The position numbers and the translations under genes are program-made. From contig PGYT01000009.1 of the NCBI GenBank assembly GCA_002839805.1, forward strand, positions 1 to 62,966: DNA of 62,966 nt, given 5' to 3'. Source of the stretch: Ignavibacteriae bacterium HGW-Ignavibacteriae-2 (GTDB taxonomy: Bacteria > Bacteroidota > Ignavibacteria > Ignavibacteriales > Melioribacteraceae). The notes beneath the pieces are model-generated. The model was given only the letters and a program-made list of their open reading frames with translations. It did no database searches and had not been told where the DNA came from. The stretch's first letter is position 1; the number at the start of each line of letters is the position of its first letter. Positions 38,033-47,046 of the stretch are shown here, one piece after another.

Positions 38033-39160
38033 TTATTCGTACCAGCTTACAACTTTTAATCTTTTTCTGCCAAAACCATAACCGACCGTTGTTGTACTTT
38101 TAAGATTAGCTGTGGAACCGTTAATTGCGGCTCTTGAAAACAGCACATCACCACTTCCATTGCCTATACAATTCCCATCCGATGGTGAAGGAGACAGAGC
38201 AATAACAGCACCAATTATTGTTGTATGTATATGCACAATATCATCTGCAATCATAATACCTTTGAAAGTGCCGCTGTTAAGGTTTTTAATTTGAGCATTC
38301 ACCGCGCTGTTGTGAACAATCAGTATGCCAGTACCATTTATATTAGACGGATTCCAGACATCACCCGAAGCAAGTTCCACATAAGTTACTCCAGAAAGGG
38401 GATATGTTAAGTCGGAGGGATTAGTAACATATTGACTACCACCCGAGCCGCTTTGAGCAAAAGATTTTAGTGTCCCGCCAGGAAATCCATTTGCGGCACC
38501 GCCTAAAATATCATCGGGGTTGTTTGGGTAACCGCCGCCATACACTTGTGATTCTAATCTTACATCATTGTTTTCAACTTTAGCTGGAGCGTAATCCGTT
38601 CCTGATACCGTTGAGCCAATATGCGAATTTCCACTTCTATTATATGTTCCCGTCGTCCAAATTGCGTAAGTACCGTTTGCGCCAACCAAATTTCCATTTA
38701 CATCGTGATCTCTGCCGTCAACGGTTAAATTACCCAGCGTTTTTACTGAATTATTGGTTGTAATTGCCGCTTTAACAGTTGCTGTTGGAAAAAAACCAGG
38801 AGATCCGGCAGTATTTGCTTTTACTAAAGTTTCAACTTTTTTAGTGGTATTAAAATATGTTCCCCGAACATGAATTTTAATTAATGAATCGGATCCGACT
38901 AAAGTGTCAATTATTCTATATTGGCTAACCCCATCAAACATTGAAATATTTGTCCATGAACTGGAGCGGAACGATTGTGTATCGCCTAATTTTGAAATCA
39001 ACATTTCGCACAAACTATTTGCGGTATTACTTGCCATTATCTCCGAATAATGATTGACTGCAGACGTTGTTATATTATTATTCCTTTCTGCAATATTTCT
39101 TGAAAGTATAATAAATACCGCCAGACTTCCCATAACAAATATTATTAATTGTTTGCCCAT
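38033..39160 (-). CDS. Pilin-like (PilX-position) exported protein
   Basis: A 375-residue protein starting MGKQLIIFVMGSLAVF, one hydrophobic N-terminal helix like pseudopilins, then Ser/Asn-rich beta repeats (for example NSVKTLGNLTVDGRDHDVNG and ILIVHNSAVNAQIKNLNSG) as in PilX-like minor pilins. The usual Glu5 of the prepilin motif is absent; a G-K junction after the second residue could be the cleavage site. It is last in a three-gene set with gaps of one to three bases. Role in a type IV pilus or secretion pseudopilus is inferred. Confidence 0.72.
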   Translation of the reverse strand: MGKQLIIFVMGSLAVFIILSRNIAERNNNITTSAVNHYSEIMASNTANSLCEMLISKLGDTQSFRSSSWTNISMFDGVSQYRIIDTLVGSDSLIKIHVRGTYFNTTKKVETLVKANTAGSPGFFPTATVKAAITTNNSVKTLGNLTVDGRDHDVNGNLVGANGTYAIWTTGTYNRSGNSHIGSTVSGTDYAPAKVENNDVRLESQVYGGGYPNNPDDILGGAANGFPGGTLKSFAQSGSGGSQYVTNPSDLTYPLSGVTYVELASGDVWNPSNINGTGILIVHNSAVNAQIKNLNSGTFKGIMIADDIVHIHTTIIGAVIALSPSPSDGNCIGNGSGDVLFSRAAINGSTANLKSTTTVGYGFGRKRLKVVSWYE

Positions 39161-39163
39161 GCT

Positions 39164-39736
39164 TTACCTTAAATTCTTCGGTCTGTATGTTTTAGTCCAG
39201 TTTAAACCGCCATAGGTTGTATCACTTGGTTCATCCGATTGAAAGGAAGCCTCAATTTTAATTGTTCTAATTCGGTCCCTGTTTGTTTGATAAGCTAAGT
39301 ATCCATAAGGAATTTTAGTGCCGAGTGAATCGAAATAACTAAATATTAAATTTGATACAACTGCTACAGAATAATAAGAACCGCCATTCAATTTTCTTAA
39401 AACTGGTTGGTCGTTCGGATTAAATGTTGCGGACATATCCGAAGTTGTTCCGGTCTTATACTCTATCGTGTCAATTATCGAGTTGTTATCTATATCGGCT
39501 GCAAATTTTAATCTGTTCGAATCCGCGATACTTATTTTGTTTGAAGTTGCGCGAAAACCCACTTTATACAAATCGTAATCAAATATTGAAGCATTCACAA
39601 CCGAATTATTAAGAATAAATGCGTTCTGAATATTTTCGATTGAATTTGTATTCATGTTCAAATTGAATGAAATAATAATCAATAAAATCATTCCACCAAT
39701 TATAAAAGATCCGGCTGTTTCTAAAAACGTATTCAT
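39164..39736 (-). CDS. Pilin-like (PilW-position) protein
   Basis: A 190-residue protein whose N-terminus MNTFLETAGSFIIGGMILL forms one membrane helix, followed by a soluble domain (SNRLKFAADIDNNSIIDTIE, GGSYYSVAVVSNLIFSYFDS). The pattern is like PilW-type minor pilins, without a recognisable prepilin site. It starts one base after the upstream stop and ends three bases before the next start, so it is in the same transcript. Confidence 0.7.
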   Translation of the reverse strand: MNTFLETAGSFIIGGMILLIIISFNLNMNTNSIENIQNAFILNNSVVNASIFDYDLYKVGFRATSNKISIADSNRLKFAADIDNNSIIDTIEYKTGTTSDMSATFNPNDQPVLRKLNGGSYYSVAVVSNLIFSYFDSLGTKIPYGYLAYQTNRDRIRTIKIEASFQSDEPSDTTYGGLNWTKTYRPKNLR

Positions 39737-39737
39737 T

Positions 39738-40220
39738 TTAGTATGCTATTATATTATGAATTTCAAGTGTATCAGGAAGATAAGAGCTGAAAATAAATAC
39801 ATCAATTTTCTTTGAAAAAGATCTTGTATTTATAACAACATTTGGCGACAAGTTCTGAATATAATTTACTCTTACACTTAGATTAAATGCGCCAAGTCTT
39901 GGTAATGTTTTTGTTTGGGAATAATTATTAAAATCGTCAATATCATCAAATTGTGAAGTAGTAAACTCTCCCGCATCCGGGCCGAGTGAAATTGAAGGAG
40001 TTAATGAATCGGCACTGGTTACACCTTTCGATTTAGTCTTTTCATCGAATGCACGAGTGCAAATTTCGTCCATTAATCCTTGGGCGAGAGCTGCAGAAGA
40101 AATTATTGCTTCATTATTAAGAGATGTAGTCAAATTTTGATTTTGAGTTCTGTTAAATGTAAGCATCAGCAGTGAAAGGATAGCTAACGCACCGGTAAGT
40201 AATAAATATTGCCCTGTCAT
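39738..40220 (-). CDS. Pilin-like (PilV-position) protein
   Basis: A 160-residue protein beginning MTGQYLLLTGALAILSLLML, a single hydrophobic helix, then a soluble part with INTRSFSKKIDVFIFSSYLP. Order and sizes (short, medium, long with one helix each) match pilV-pilW-pilX minor-pilin sets. A TG-Q junction could be a variant prepilin site; Glu5 is missing. First gene of the set. No pilus motor genes are in the window. Confidence 0.7.
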   Translation of the reverse strand: MTGQYLLLTGALAILSLLMLTFNRTQNQNLTTSLNNEAIISSAALAQGLMDEICTRAFDEKTKSKGVTSADSLTPSISLGPDAGEFTTSQFDDIDDFNNYSQTKTLPRLGAFNLSVRVNYIQNLSPNVVINTRSFSKKIDVFIFSSYLPDTLEIHNIIAY

Positions 40221-40745
40221 AATAATCTTCTCTTTTTGTATAAATATTACTCAAACAATAATTTTATCATCGAAATAAAGCAAAAGATCTTAATTTGCTT
40301 GATTAAGACTTAAGTCTGTTTAGTAACTTCAGCTTGGCATTTTACATAATAATTAATAACAATATTATTATCGTAGTCAATTATAATTTGATTAGCAAGA
40401 ATGTAGCAAACGAGACAATAATGATGTGAACGAGTTATGATCTAACAATTGAATATAATGCATTCAATTTAAAAATCAAGTTTTGGTTTCAGTATAAAAT
40501 ATTATTCAAATTCTTTAAAAGTTTAAAATCCTAATAAATTCCAGTTGTTTATACCTTAATAGATTAAATTGGTTTTATAATTAACTATCACCCTTATTTC
40601 AATTTTTCATTTCAAAATAAATAACATTTAAATCAATGTCTTTTTCTCATTACGATTAAAGGAACCTTAATTTACAACATGATGTTGATTATTAGTGTGC
40701 TTTAAAACACAAAATCAAATTTGGAATACATTAACAAGAAAATAT
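40221..40745. other. Gene-free interval between divergent genes
   Basis: This spacer holds the promoters of the pilin-like operon and of the SDR/flavin-reductase pair. It is AT-rich. I find no repeat or reading frame to report. Confidence 0.45.
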
Positions 40746-41448
40746 ATGAAAACATATCTGATCGTCGGAGGAACTTCCGGTATTGGTTTAGAAACTGTTA
40801 AAAAGTTAACTTCACTGAACAAACATGTTATAGTAATCGCCAGAGAAAAAAAGCGATTAATTGTTGGGGAGGGAGTAGAATATTTCTCGGCGGATGTAAC
40901 CGAATCTCCCGGAGTTCTGCCTGATATCAGCAGTCCTATTAACGGCATTGTATATTGCCCAGGTACAATAAACCTGAAACCTTTCAGAAGTTTAAAAACT
41001 GAGGATTTCCAAAATGATTTTGAAGTTAATTTGCTGGGGGCTGTTAAAGTAATAAACAAATATTTGTCAAATCTAAAATCAGCCGAAAAGGCAAGTATTG
41101 TTTTGTTCAGCACTGTTGCTGTTCAAACCGGTATGCAGTATCATGCGTCTATTGCTTCTGCGAAAGGGGCAGTTGAAGGATTAACCCGATCACTGGCTTG
41201 CCGAGTTGGCCCCAACAATCAGAGTAAATTGTATAGCACCTTCAATCACTAATACACCTCTTGCTGAAAAACTTTTAAATAACGAAGTGAAATTAAAAAC
41301 TTCGGAAGACCGCCATGTTTTAAGGAGAATTGGTGATGCGTCAGAAATTGCCGAACTTACAACTTTCTTATTATCAGAATCATCCGGATTTATAACAGGG
41401 CAAATCATTAAAGTTGACGGTGGAATATCATCTGTAAAAAATTTTTAG
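40746..41448 (+). pseudogene. Short-chain dehydrogenase broken by a single-base frameshift
   Basis: The first frame starts at ATG 40746 and reads MKTYLIVGGTSGIGLETVKK through SAKGAVEGLTRSLA. It then turns to nonsense. The next frame continues exactly with ELAPTIRVNCIAPSITNTPL to DGGISSVKNF at 41448. Removing one T around 41196 (GGCTTGCC to GGCTGCC) restores a normal SDR of about 234 residues. Either a real lesion or a sequencing or assembly error. A flavin reductase gene follows after 11 bases. Confidence 0.85.
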
Positions 41449-41459
41449 AGTGTAAAATT

Positions 41460-42089
41460 ATGGTTATCACAAAAGAAAAAATATTTAGTTTCGAGAAAAT
41501 ATACCGAACTAACTTAATAAATTCGATTTCGGGGTTCAAAAGCGCTTCGCTAATAGGGACTGTTGATTCTGACGGGAATAATAATCTTGCCATATTTAAT
41601 TCGGTTATACATGTCGGGGCAAACCCTCCATTGCTGGGATTTTTGATGCGTCCCGTCTCTGTTGAACGTCACACATACAATAACATCAAACAAATGAGAT
41701 ACTTCACTATAAATCATGTAAACGAAAATATTACAAAAAATGCTCATCAAACATCCGCCAGTTATGATAAGGAAAAATCAGAATTTTTAGAGTGCGGATT
41801 AACTCCCGAATTTTCGAAAAATATAATTGCCCCTTATGTAAAAGAATCAAATATAAAGATTGGATTAAAATTTATAGAAGAGCAGGAAATTAAATCCAAT
41901 GGAACAATTTTTATTATCGGCGAAATTATGGAGATAATAATTCCCGATATTGTTTTGGAGCAGGATGGTTACATTAATATTCAAAAAGCTGGTACAGTTG
42001 CAATTGGCGGACTGGATGGTTATTACAATACAAAAAAAATCGCTCGTTATTCCTACGCCAAACCGAGTGATGAGCTTAAAGAGCTCTAA
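41460..42089 (+). CDS. Flavin reductase family protein
   Basis: A 209-residue FMN-binding split-barrel protein. The segment SASLIGTVDSDGNNNLAIFN, then GANPPLLGFLMRPVSVERHT, followed by GTIFIIGEIMEI, are the strands that bind FMN in this family, which supplies reduced flavin or acts as an oxygen-tolerant reductase. It lies 11 bases after the broken SDR, so the two form one transcript, convergent with the CarH operon. Confidence 0.88.
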   Translation: MVITKEKIFSFEKIYRTNLINSISGFKSASLIGTVDSDGNNNLAIFNSVIHVGANPPLLGFLMRPVSVERHTYNNIKQMRYFTINHVNENITKNAHQTSASYDKEKSEFLECGLTPEFSKNIIAPYVKESNIKIGLKFIEEQEIKSNGTIFIIGEIMEIIIPDIVLEQDGYINIQKAGTVAIGGLDGYYNTKKIARYSYAKPSDELKEL

Positions 42090-42121
42090 TGGATACAATA
42101 AAATGTCCGGATAAAACTAAC

Positions 42122-42676
42122 TCAATAAAGTTTTATATACTCAATTTCTACTTTAAAGGACCCTTCCTGCTTGTCACCTAAAAGAAAAGATATTTCTTTA
42201 ATGTTATCCAGTGGAATGTTTGGATTTGAGTCTTTTTCATTGCCATAAGAATAAAGTGAAAAGTTTTCGAATGGAATTTTTATAGTTAGCCATTTATTTT
42301 TTTCTGTCCGGAAACTGGAGGTATAAAACAAACCCGTAAAATATGAGGTCTCTTTCATAGAAATACTGCATTTTTCACCATCTCCCTTTATACTTATCAC
42401 AAAACCTGAATAATTTTTCAGATTATAATTTTTAATAGGACTCCTCAAAGAAACAAATCCGCCGTTGTTTTTAAGTGATATTGTTCCACTGAATACAATA
42501 TTTTCGGCTTTGTTTAATTCAAATGCAGAATTGCTTAATCCACCCATAACCCCATCATTTACAATTCGCCATGCATCACTACTTTGCATTACAGCAGCAT
42601 TAAGCAATAATTTATCATCAGTTTGTGACCACAGATTTAACACCATAACATAAAATACGCTGAAGAATAAAATCAT
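42122..42676 (-). CDS. CIA30-family exported protein
   Basis: A 184-residue protein with a hydrophobic signal (VFYVMVLNLWSQ, about 1-18). The CIA30 jelly-roll follows: DAWRIVNDGVMGGLSNSAFE, SGTISLKNNGGFVSLRSP, YSGFVISIKGDGEKC, FSLYS. Bacterial members are poorly characterised; the mitochondrial one assists complex I assembly. It overlaps the upstream SDR gene by four bases (ATGA), and is last in the carH-headed operon. Confidence 0.85.
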   Translation of the reverse strand: MILFFSVFYVMVLNLWSQTDDKLLLNAAVMQSSDAWRIVNDGVMGGLSNSAFELNKAENIVFSGTISLKNNGGFVSLRSPIKNYNLKNYSGFVISIKGDGEKCSISMKETSYFTGLFYTSSFRTEKNKWLTIKIPFENFSLYSYGNEKDSNPNIPLDNIKEISFLLGDKQEGSFKVEIEYIKLY

Positions 42677-44130
42677 ACTTTATTCCTTTCATTATAATTA
42701 ATAATATTTTCAGCCATACCATTAAATATTAATTGATGAAAAGGTAAAACTGAATACCAGTAAATCCTTCCGAATAATCCGCGCGGACGAAAAGTTGCAG
42801 TCTGTATAAGAAAAGTTTTCCCATCTTTTTCGGATATAATAAACTCCAGCCAGGCTTCGCCGGGTAATTTCATTTCAGCATAAAGAAGCAGTCTTTTGTT
42901 AAGTTTGTCGGCAGCTAAAACTCTCCAGAAATCGAGAGTATCACCCGGATTGATCGAATTATAATTTGTTCTACCTCTTCGAAGTCCCACGCCTCCAAAA
43001 AGTTTATCAATAAATCCGCGTAAAACCCATAACCAATTTGCGTAATACCATCCACGTTCTCCACCTATAGACCATATGTTTTCCAGAACTGCGTTAACAT
43101 TATTAAAAATTTCTTTTTCACGTTTATCATAAAAACATCCATGAACCGGAACATGGAAAAATTTTTGCAGTGAGTTAGAACTGGAACTTGATACAAGAGA
43201 ATCTTTCCAACTCGAGATTACCGAATTATGCTCAATTTTCTCGAATGCCAGTCGAACGGCTTCTTTGTAAGAAATAAGTTTTATATTCAATATATTCATC
43301 AAATCATTATTTTTGGCTATTATCTCAATTTTCATACTGTTAACAAGGTTTACAGCGAGTTTGTAAGAAGTTGCCGTAACAAAATAAAGCCAATATGAGG
43401 ATAAGCGGGGCGTCATTACGGGTACGGCAATAATTATTCTTTTCAATCGGCGTACTTCCGCAAATTGCAATAACATTTCTTTATATGAAATAATATCCGG
43501 ACCGCCTATATCGAAAGATTTATTAAACGTTTTTTCATTCAATAATACTCCAGTCAAACATTCTACGACATTTCTTATAGCTATTGGCTGATGTTTTGTT
43601 TTCAGCCATTTTGGCGCTATCATTATAGGAAGTTTTTCTACAAGATCCCTTATAATTTCAAATGAAGCGCTTCCGGAACCGACAATAATTCCAGCTTTCA
43701 AAATTGTTGCCGGTGTTTTTCCGCTGATAAGAATATCCTCTACATTTTTTCGTGAAGCAAGGTGACGAGAAAGTTTTTTCTCGTTAGTAATTCCACTTAA
43801 ATAAATTATCTGTTTCACTTCTGTTGATTCAATCAGTCGAAGAAAATTTCGAGCGGAAGTTTCTTCTAAGCTTTCAAAGTCATCTATACCTGAACTCATT
43901 GAATGTATAAGATAATAAGCGGCGTCAATATCATTAAGTTCGTCGAAGTGATTTAGTTCGTTTAAAAAATCTATTTCTAATATGGAAATATTTTTGTGAT
44001 TAAAAATCCCATTTTCCGGCAATCGGGATTTGTCTCTTACACAACAAACAACATGATGTCCAAACTCGATAAGAATTGGTAGAATACGTTTGCCAATATA
44101 GCCGGTAGCTCCTGTTAATAGTATTTTCAT
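42673..44130 (-). CDS. NAD(P)-binding SDR-like protein with DUF2867 domain
   Basis: A 485-residue two-domain protein. The N-terminal NAD(P) domain has LLTGATGYIGKRILPILIEF and AAYYLIHSMSSGIDDFE (atypical extended SDR, YbjT-like). The C-terminal DUF2867 domain (about 330-485) has RGWYYANWLWVLRGFIDKLF and GGVGLRRGRT, with EAWLEFIISEKDG. Such fusions are found in light- or stress-responsive lipid clusters. It overlaps CIA30 by four bases. Fifth gene of the carH operon. Confidence 0.9.
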   Translation of the reverse strand: MKILLTGATGYIGKRILPILIEFGHHVVCCVRDKSRLPENGIFNHKNISILEIDFLNELNHFDELNDIDAAYYLIHSMSSGIDDFESLEETSARNFLRLIESTEVKQIIYLSGITNEKKLSRHLASRKNVEDILISGKTPATILKAGIIVGSGSASFEIIRDLVEKLPIMIAPKWLKTKHQPIAIRNVVECLTGVLLNEKTFNKSFDIGGPDIISYKEMLLQFAEVRRLKRIIIAVPVMTPRLSSYWLYFVTATSYKLAVNLVNSMKIEIIAKNNDLMNILNIKLISYKEAVRLAFEKIEHNSVISSWKDSLVSSSSSNSLQKFFHVPVHGCFYDKREKEIFNNVNAVLENIWSIGGERGWYYANWLWVLRGFIDKLFGGVGLRRGRTNYNSINPGDTLDFWRVLAADKLNKRLLLYAEMKLPGEAWLEFIISEKDGKTFLIQTATFRPRGLFGRIYWYSVLPFHQLIFNGMAENIINYNERNKV

Positions 44131-44159
44131 TTATGCCCGCCGATAAAATTTGTATTAAT

Positions 44160-44615
44160 TTATTTAAACCGTGTTTCAAGAAAATTTTTTCGAAACTCAA
44201 AAATATTATTCAGTTTTTTTTCTACGAATATTTTATTAGCTATTACACCAAATATTCCAAAAGGAATGGCATAATGAACAATATCCTGCACTTCAATTCC
44301 ATTCTCCACTTCATTAAATATATGCTGATGATGCCAAAATTTATAAGGGCCGAATCTTTGTTCATCAATAAAATAATTTTCATCTTTTGCTTGTGAGATT
44401 TCGGTCACCCAAGAAAGTTTTATAAAGGGGAGTATTTGTATTTTGTAGACTATTATCTGTCCGGGATAAATTTTACTTGATAACTCAGATTTAATTTCGA
44501 ATTTCATATCAGGAGGAGTAATCTTCTGTAAATTTGCGGGATTAGAAAAAAAATTCCAGCAATCTGATCGGTTAATAGGTAATATCTGTTTGTGACTTAA
44601 TTTATATATTTTCAT
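44160..44615 (-). CDS. SRPBCC-family protein
   Basis: A 151-residue START-like domain: LPINRSDCWNFFSNPANLQK, then ITPPDMKFEI, IKLSWVTEISQAKDENYFID, EQRFGPYKFWHHQHIF and the C-terminal helix NNIFEFRKNF. SRPBCC proteins bind hydrophobic ligands in a deep cavity; in this context it could bind a modified fatty acid or polyketide. It sits between DUF1295 (two-base gap) and SDR-DUF2867 (29-base gap). Confidence 0.88.
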   Translation of the reverse strand: MKIYKLSHKQILPINRSDCWNFFSNPANLQKITPPDMKFEIKSELSSKIYPGQIIVYKIQILPFIKLSWVTEISQAKDENYFIDEQRFGPYKFWHHQHIFNEVENGIEVQDIVHYAIPFGIFGVIANKIFVEKKLNNIFEFRKNFLETRFK

Positions 44616-44617
44616 GT

Positions 44618-45391
44618 TTAGCCTTTCTTTCCAATAAAGGGTAAAAATGCCGGAGTAACTTTTTTATAATTTTCCCATTGTTTGTTACCTGCATATTTTT
44701 TTTCAAGCATTGGAACGCCGGAAACATAAATGAGTAATAAATTTATTACTATAGGACCGATAAACGCTGTTAGGAACAGATCTGAACCTATAGCTACAAT
44801 ACCTATGCCCCACCATAAAACAGCTTCTCCGAAATAATTAGGGTGCCTTGTATATTTCCACAATCCTGAAGTTATTATTCTGCCCTTGCTCTCAGCTTTC
44901 TTTTTAAAATTATACATCTGATAATCTCCGATACTTTCAAATAGAAATCCAAAAACAAATATTATAAAGCCAATTAAGCTAAACGCATTTAATTGATCAC
45001 CTTCACTATTAAACACAACCATAATTGGGAAGGCAACTGCAATCATAATAATTCCCTGAAGCATAAAAACTTTAAAGAATGCTTTTACTGCAGCATTTTT
45101 ACCCCAATCTTTTCGCCACTGCGCATATCTAAAATCCTCGCCTTTGCCTCGCGCTCTTATATAAATATGGATTGCAAGTCGTAAACCCCAAATCAATATC
45201 ATAGTTGTAAGCAATAAATCTTTTATATCCGGCTGATTTGTTGTAAAAAGTAATACAAAAGAAATAAGAATAAAACCTATGCCCCAGCCGATATCCACAA
45301 TTGAATTGTCCTTTTTAATCTGAGCTGTTACAAACATGATTACCATAAAAATTAAAGCCGTTGCGGCAGATGTTGCAATTATCTGATACAT
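44618..45391 (-). CDS. DUF1295/steroid 5-alpha-reductase-like membrane protein
   Basis: A 257-residue protein with six to seven helices. The C-terminal motif ITSGLWKYTRHPNYFGEAVL WWG identifies the DUF1295 family, related to 5-alpha-reductases and isoprenylcysteine methyltransferases. DIGWGIGFI at about 34 is also typical. It probably reduces or methylates a lipid in the membrane. It lies nine bases after glutathione peroxidase and two before SRPBCC. Confidence 0.9.
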   Translation of the reverse strand: MYQIIATSAATALIFMVIMFVTAQIKKDNSIVDIGWGIGFILISFVLLFTTNQPDIKDLLLTTMILIWGLRLAIHIYIRARGKGEDFRYAQWRKDWGKNAAVKAFFKVFMLQGIIMIAVAFPIMVVFNSEGDQLNAFSLIGFIIFVFGFLFESIGDYQMYNFKKKAESKGRIITSGLWKYTRHPNYFGEAVLWWGIGIVAIGSDLFLTAFIGPIVINLLLIYVSGVPMLEKKYAGNKQWENYKKVTPAFLPFIGKKG

Positions 45392-45400
45392 ATTTATTCC

Positions 45401-45880
45401 TTATAAAATATTTTCAATATGGCTTTCCAGTTCTACTGGTTTGGTTGACGGGCTGAACCGATTTACAACATTTCCCCGTCGGTCAACTAAAAATTTCGTA
45501 AAATTCCATTTGATCTGTTTAAATATAAATCCAGGAGCTTTGCTTTTTAGATACTTAAATAGTGGATGAGTATTTTTGCCGTTAACTTCAATTTTTGAAA
45601 ACATAGGAAAAGTAACTCCATAATTGATAGTGCAGAATGATTTTATCTCCTCATTGTCTCCAGGATCTTGATTAGCGAAATCATTTGAAGGAAAACCGAG
45701 TATAGTAAAATTTTTACCTGAATACTTTTCATACAGTTTTTGAAGACCCTCAAATTGGGAAGTAAATCCGCATTTGCTGGCCGTATTAACAATTAGCAGT
45801 ACCTTGTTCTTGTATTCCGAAAATTTTATATCGGTTCCATCTATACGTTTAACGTTATAGTCATAAATATTTTTTTTCAT
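45401..45880 (-). CDS. Glutathione peroxidase-family thiol peroxidase
   Basis: A 159-residue Cys-type GPx. The catalytic triad is seen as C37 in TASKCGFTSQFEGL, the Gln in SNDFANQDPG and the Trp in KWNFTKFLVD. A second Cys in KSFCTINYG fits thioredoxin-dependent two-Cys action. It reduces lipid or hydrogen peroxides. It overlaps the carH end by 20 bases, so it is co-expressed with the photoreceptor, in keeping with protection against photo-oxidative damage. Confidence 0.92.
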   Translation of the reverse strand: MKKNIYDYNVKRIDGTDIKFSEYKNKVLLIVNTASKCGFTSQFEGLQKLYEKYSGKNFTILGFPSNDFANQDPGDNEEIKSFCTINYGVTFPMFSKIEVNGKNTHPLFKYLKSKAPGFIFKQIKWNFTKFLVDRRGNVVNRFSPSTKPVELESHIENIL

Positions 45881-46847
45881 AATTCTCTCTTTTATCTATT
45901 CTAATCTGATTTCTAATTGATTTTAACGTATCTCTAAAATGTTTTGGAGTTTTTACTATATGAGCGTTAATATTCGTTAAAATATCTTTGTAGCCTGTAA
46001 CCGCGTTTCCACCGGCGATTATAACAACATCGTCATGGATTGATTTGCTTAATTCCAATAATTGCGCTTCCATTCTTGGATTATCATTTGGATAAATAAT
46101 ACTTAAAAAAATGCAATGTGAATTTGTTTGATTAACAGCAGTCGCAATATCTTCAGCCGATAGACTAACTCCCAGGTAAGTTGATTTCCACCCTTCTGAA
46201 GCAGCGAGTGAATCACCAATTATAGCTCCGAAATCATGATGTTGACCATCGGGAGAAGTGATTACAATTTTCGGTGCTTTATTTTTGATTTCAAATTCCG
46301 ATGAAATTTTTAAAACAAATTTTACAATTACAGCACTCGTAAAATGTTCGTGAGCTATTCTCAGTAATCCACTTTTCCATTGGTAACCTATTTTAACCAT
46401 CACTGGAAATAATACGTTTTCAACAAATTCCAGGAAGTTGCTTTTTTTGTAAGCTCTGTGTAAAATCAGCAACAATTTTTTTTCATTAAAATTTTTAATC
46501 GCCTCAAGCGAGTCGTTTATTGTTTTATCCACTGAAGCAATATCATATAGTTGTAAATATTTTTCGTCAGTGCTTATAATCTCCGAATCAACTCTATTTA
46601 ATAGACCTTTCAAATCATTTATTGACAAGCTTGAAAGATTGCTAATTTGTATTCCACGCTCGGTTAGTTTTCGTAAAAGTTTAAGTTTATTTATATCATA
46701 TTCCGAATACAGCCTTCTGTTAGATTCAGAGCGAAAAGGAATTATTATTGAATATCTTCTTTCCCACGCTCTTAAAGTATATTCTGAAACTCCTGAAAGT
46801 TTTGCTGCTTTTTTTATACCGTAATTTTTCACCAACAACCCCGTCAC
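45861..46847 (-). CDS. carH: CarH/LitR-type B12-dependent MerR photoreceptor regulator
   Basis: A 328-residue regulator. Residues 9-75 are a MerR helix-turn-helix (KKAAKLSGVSEYTLRAWERR). The cobalamin region has W157-x9-E167-H168 (QWKSGLLRIAHEH), the motif of the four-helix cap in CarH, and the axial His204 in DGQHHDFG, where CarH has ERHEIG (Glu replaced by Gln). The Rossmann part follows to about 310. CarH tetramers bound to adenosylcobalamin repress in the dark and fall apart in light. The start is GTG at 46847, but a GTG at 46832 with GGGG six bases before it may be the true one. Confidence 0.92.
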   Translation of the reverse strand: MTGLLVKNYGIKKAAKLSGVSEYTLRAWERRYSIIIPFRSESNRRLYSEYDINKLKLLRKLTERGIQISNLSSLSINDLKGLLNRVDSEIISTDEKYLQLYDIASVDKTINDSLEAIKNFNEKKLLLILHRAYKKSNFLEFVENVLFPVMVKIGYQWKSGLLRIAHEHFTSAVIVKFVLKISSEFEIKNKAPKIVITSPDGQHHDFGAIIGDSLAASEGWKSTYLGVSLSAEDIATAVNQTNSHCIFLSIIYPNDNPRMEAQLLELSKSIHDDVVIIAGGNAVTGYKDILTNINAHIVKTPKHFRDTLKSIRNQIRIDKRENYEKKYL

Positions 46848-46854
46848 TGAAACT

Positions 46855-46876
46855 ATACAAAAATTATGCGTTGTAT
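46855..46876. promoter_or_regulatory. Inverted repeat ATACAA-N10-TTGTAT next to carH start
   Basis: Arms 46855-46860 and 46871-46876 are perfect inverted repeats of the same ATACAA core as the tandem repeats at 46970. It begins eight bases before the carH GTG, where binding would block carH itself. Autoregulation is inferred. Confidence 0.5.
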
Positions 46877-46969
46877 CTTGAATAACGTGAAAAAGAATGC
46901 GGAAGTTCCTTTAATTGATATTTTGTGGAAGATCTTGCAGAATTTATGTTAAAATGGAACTAAAGTATC

Positions 46970-46991
46970 TATACAAACGTTGTACAAACAT
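46970..46991. promoter_or_regulatory. Tandem 11-bp repeats, candidate CarH operator
   Basis: TATACAAACGT (46970-46980) is followed directly by TGTACAAACAT (46981-46991), nine of eleven bases the same. The T(A/G)TACA core and an 11-bp step match what is described for CarH/LitR operators. The element lies 56 bases before the desaturase TTG in the divergent promoter region. Confidence 0.65.
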
Positions 46992-47046
46992 AGAGCTTAA
47001 AAATCATGTAATTCGATTTAAGAATAAGATTCAGTAAGGTGAGAAG

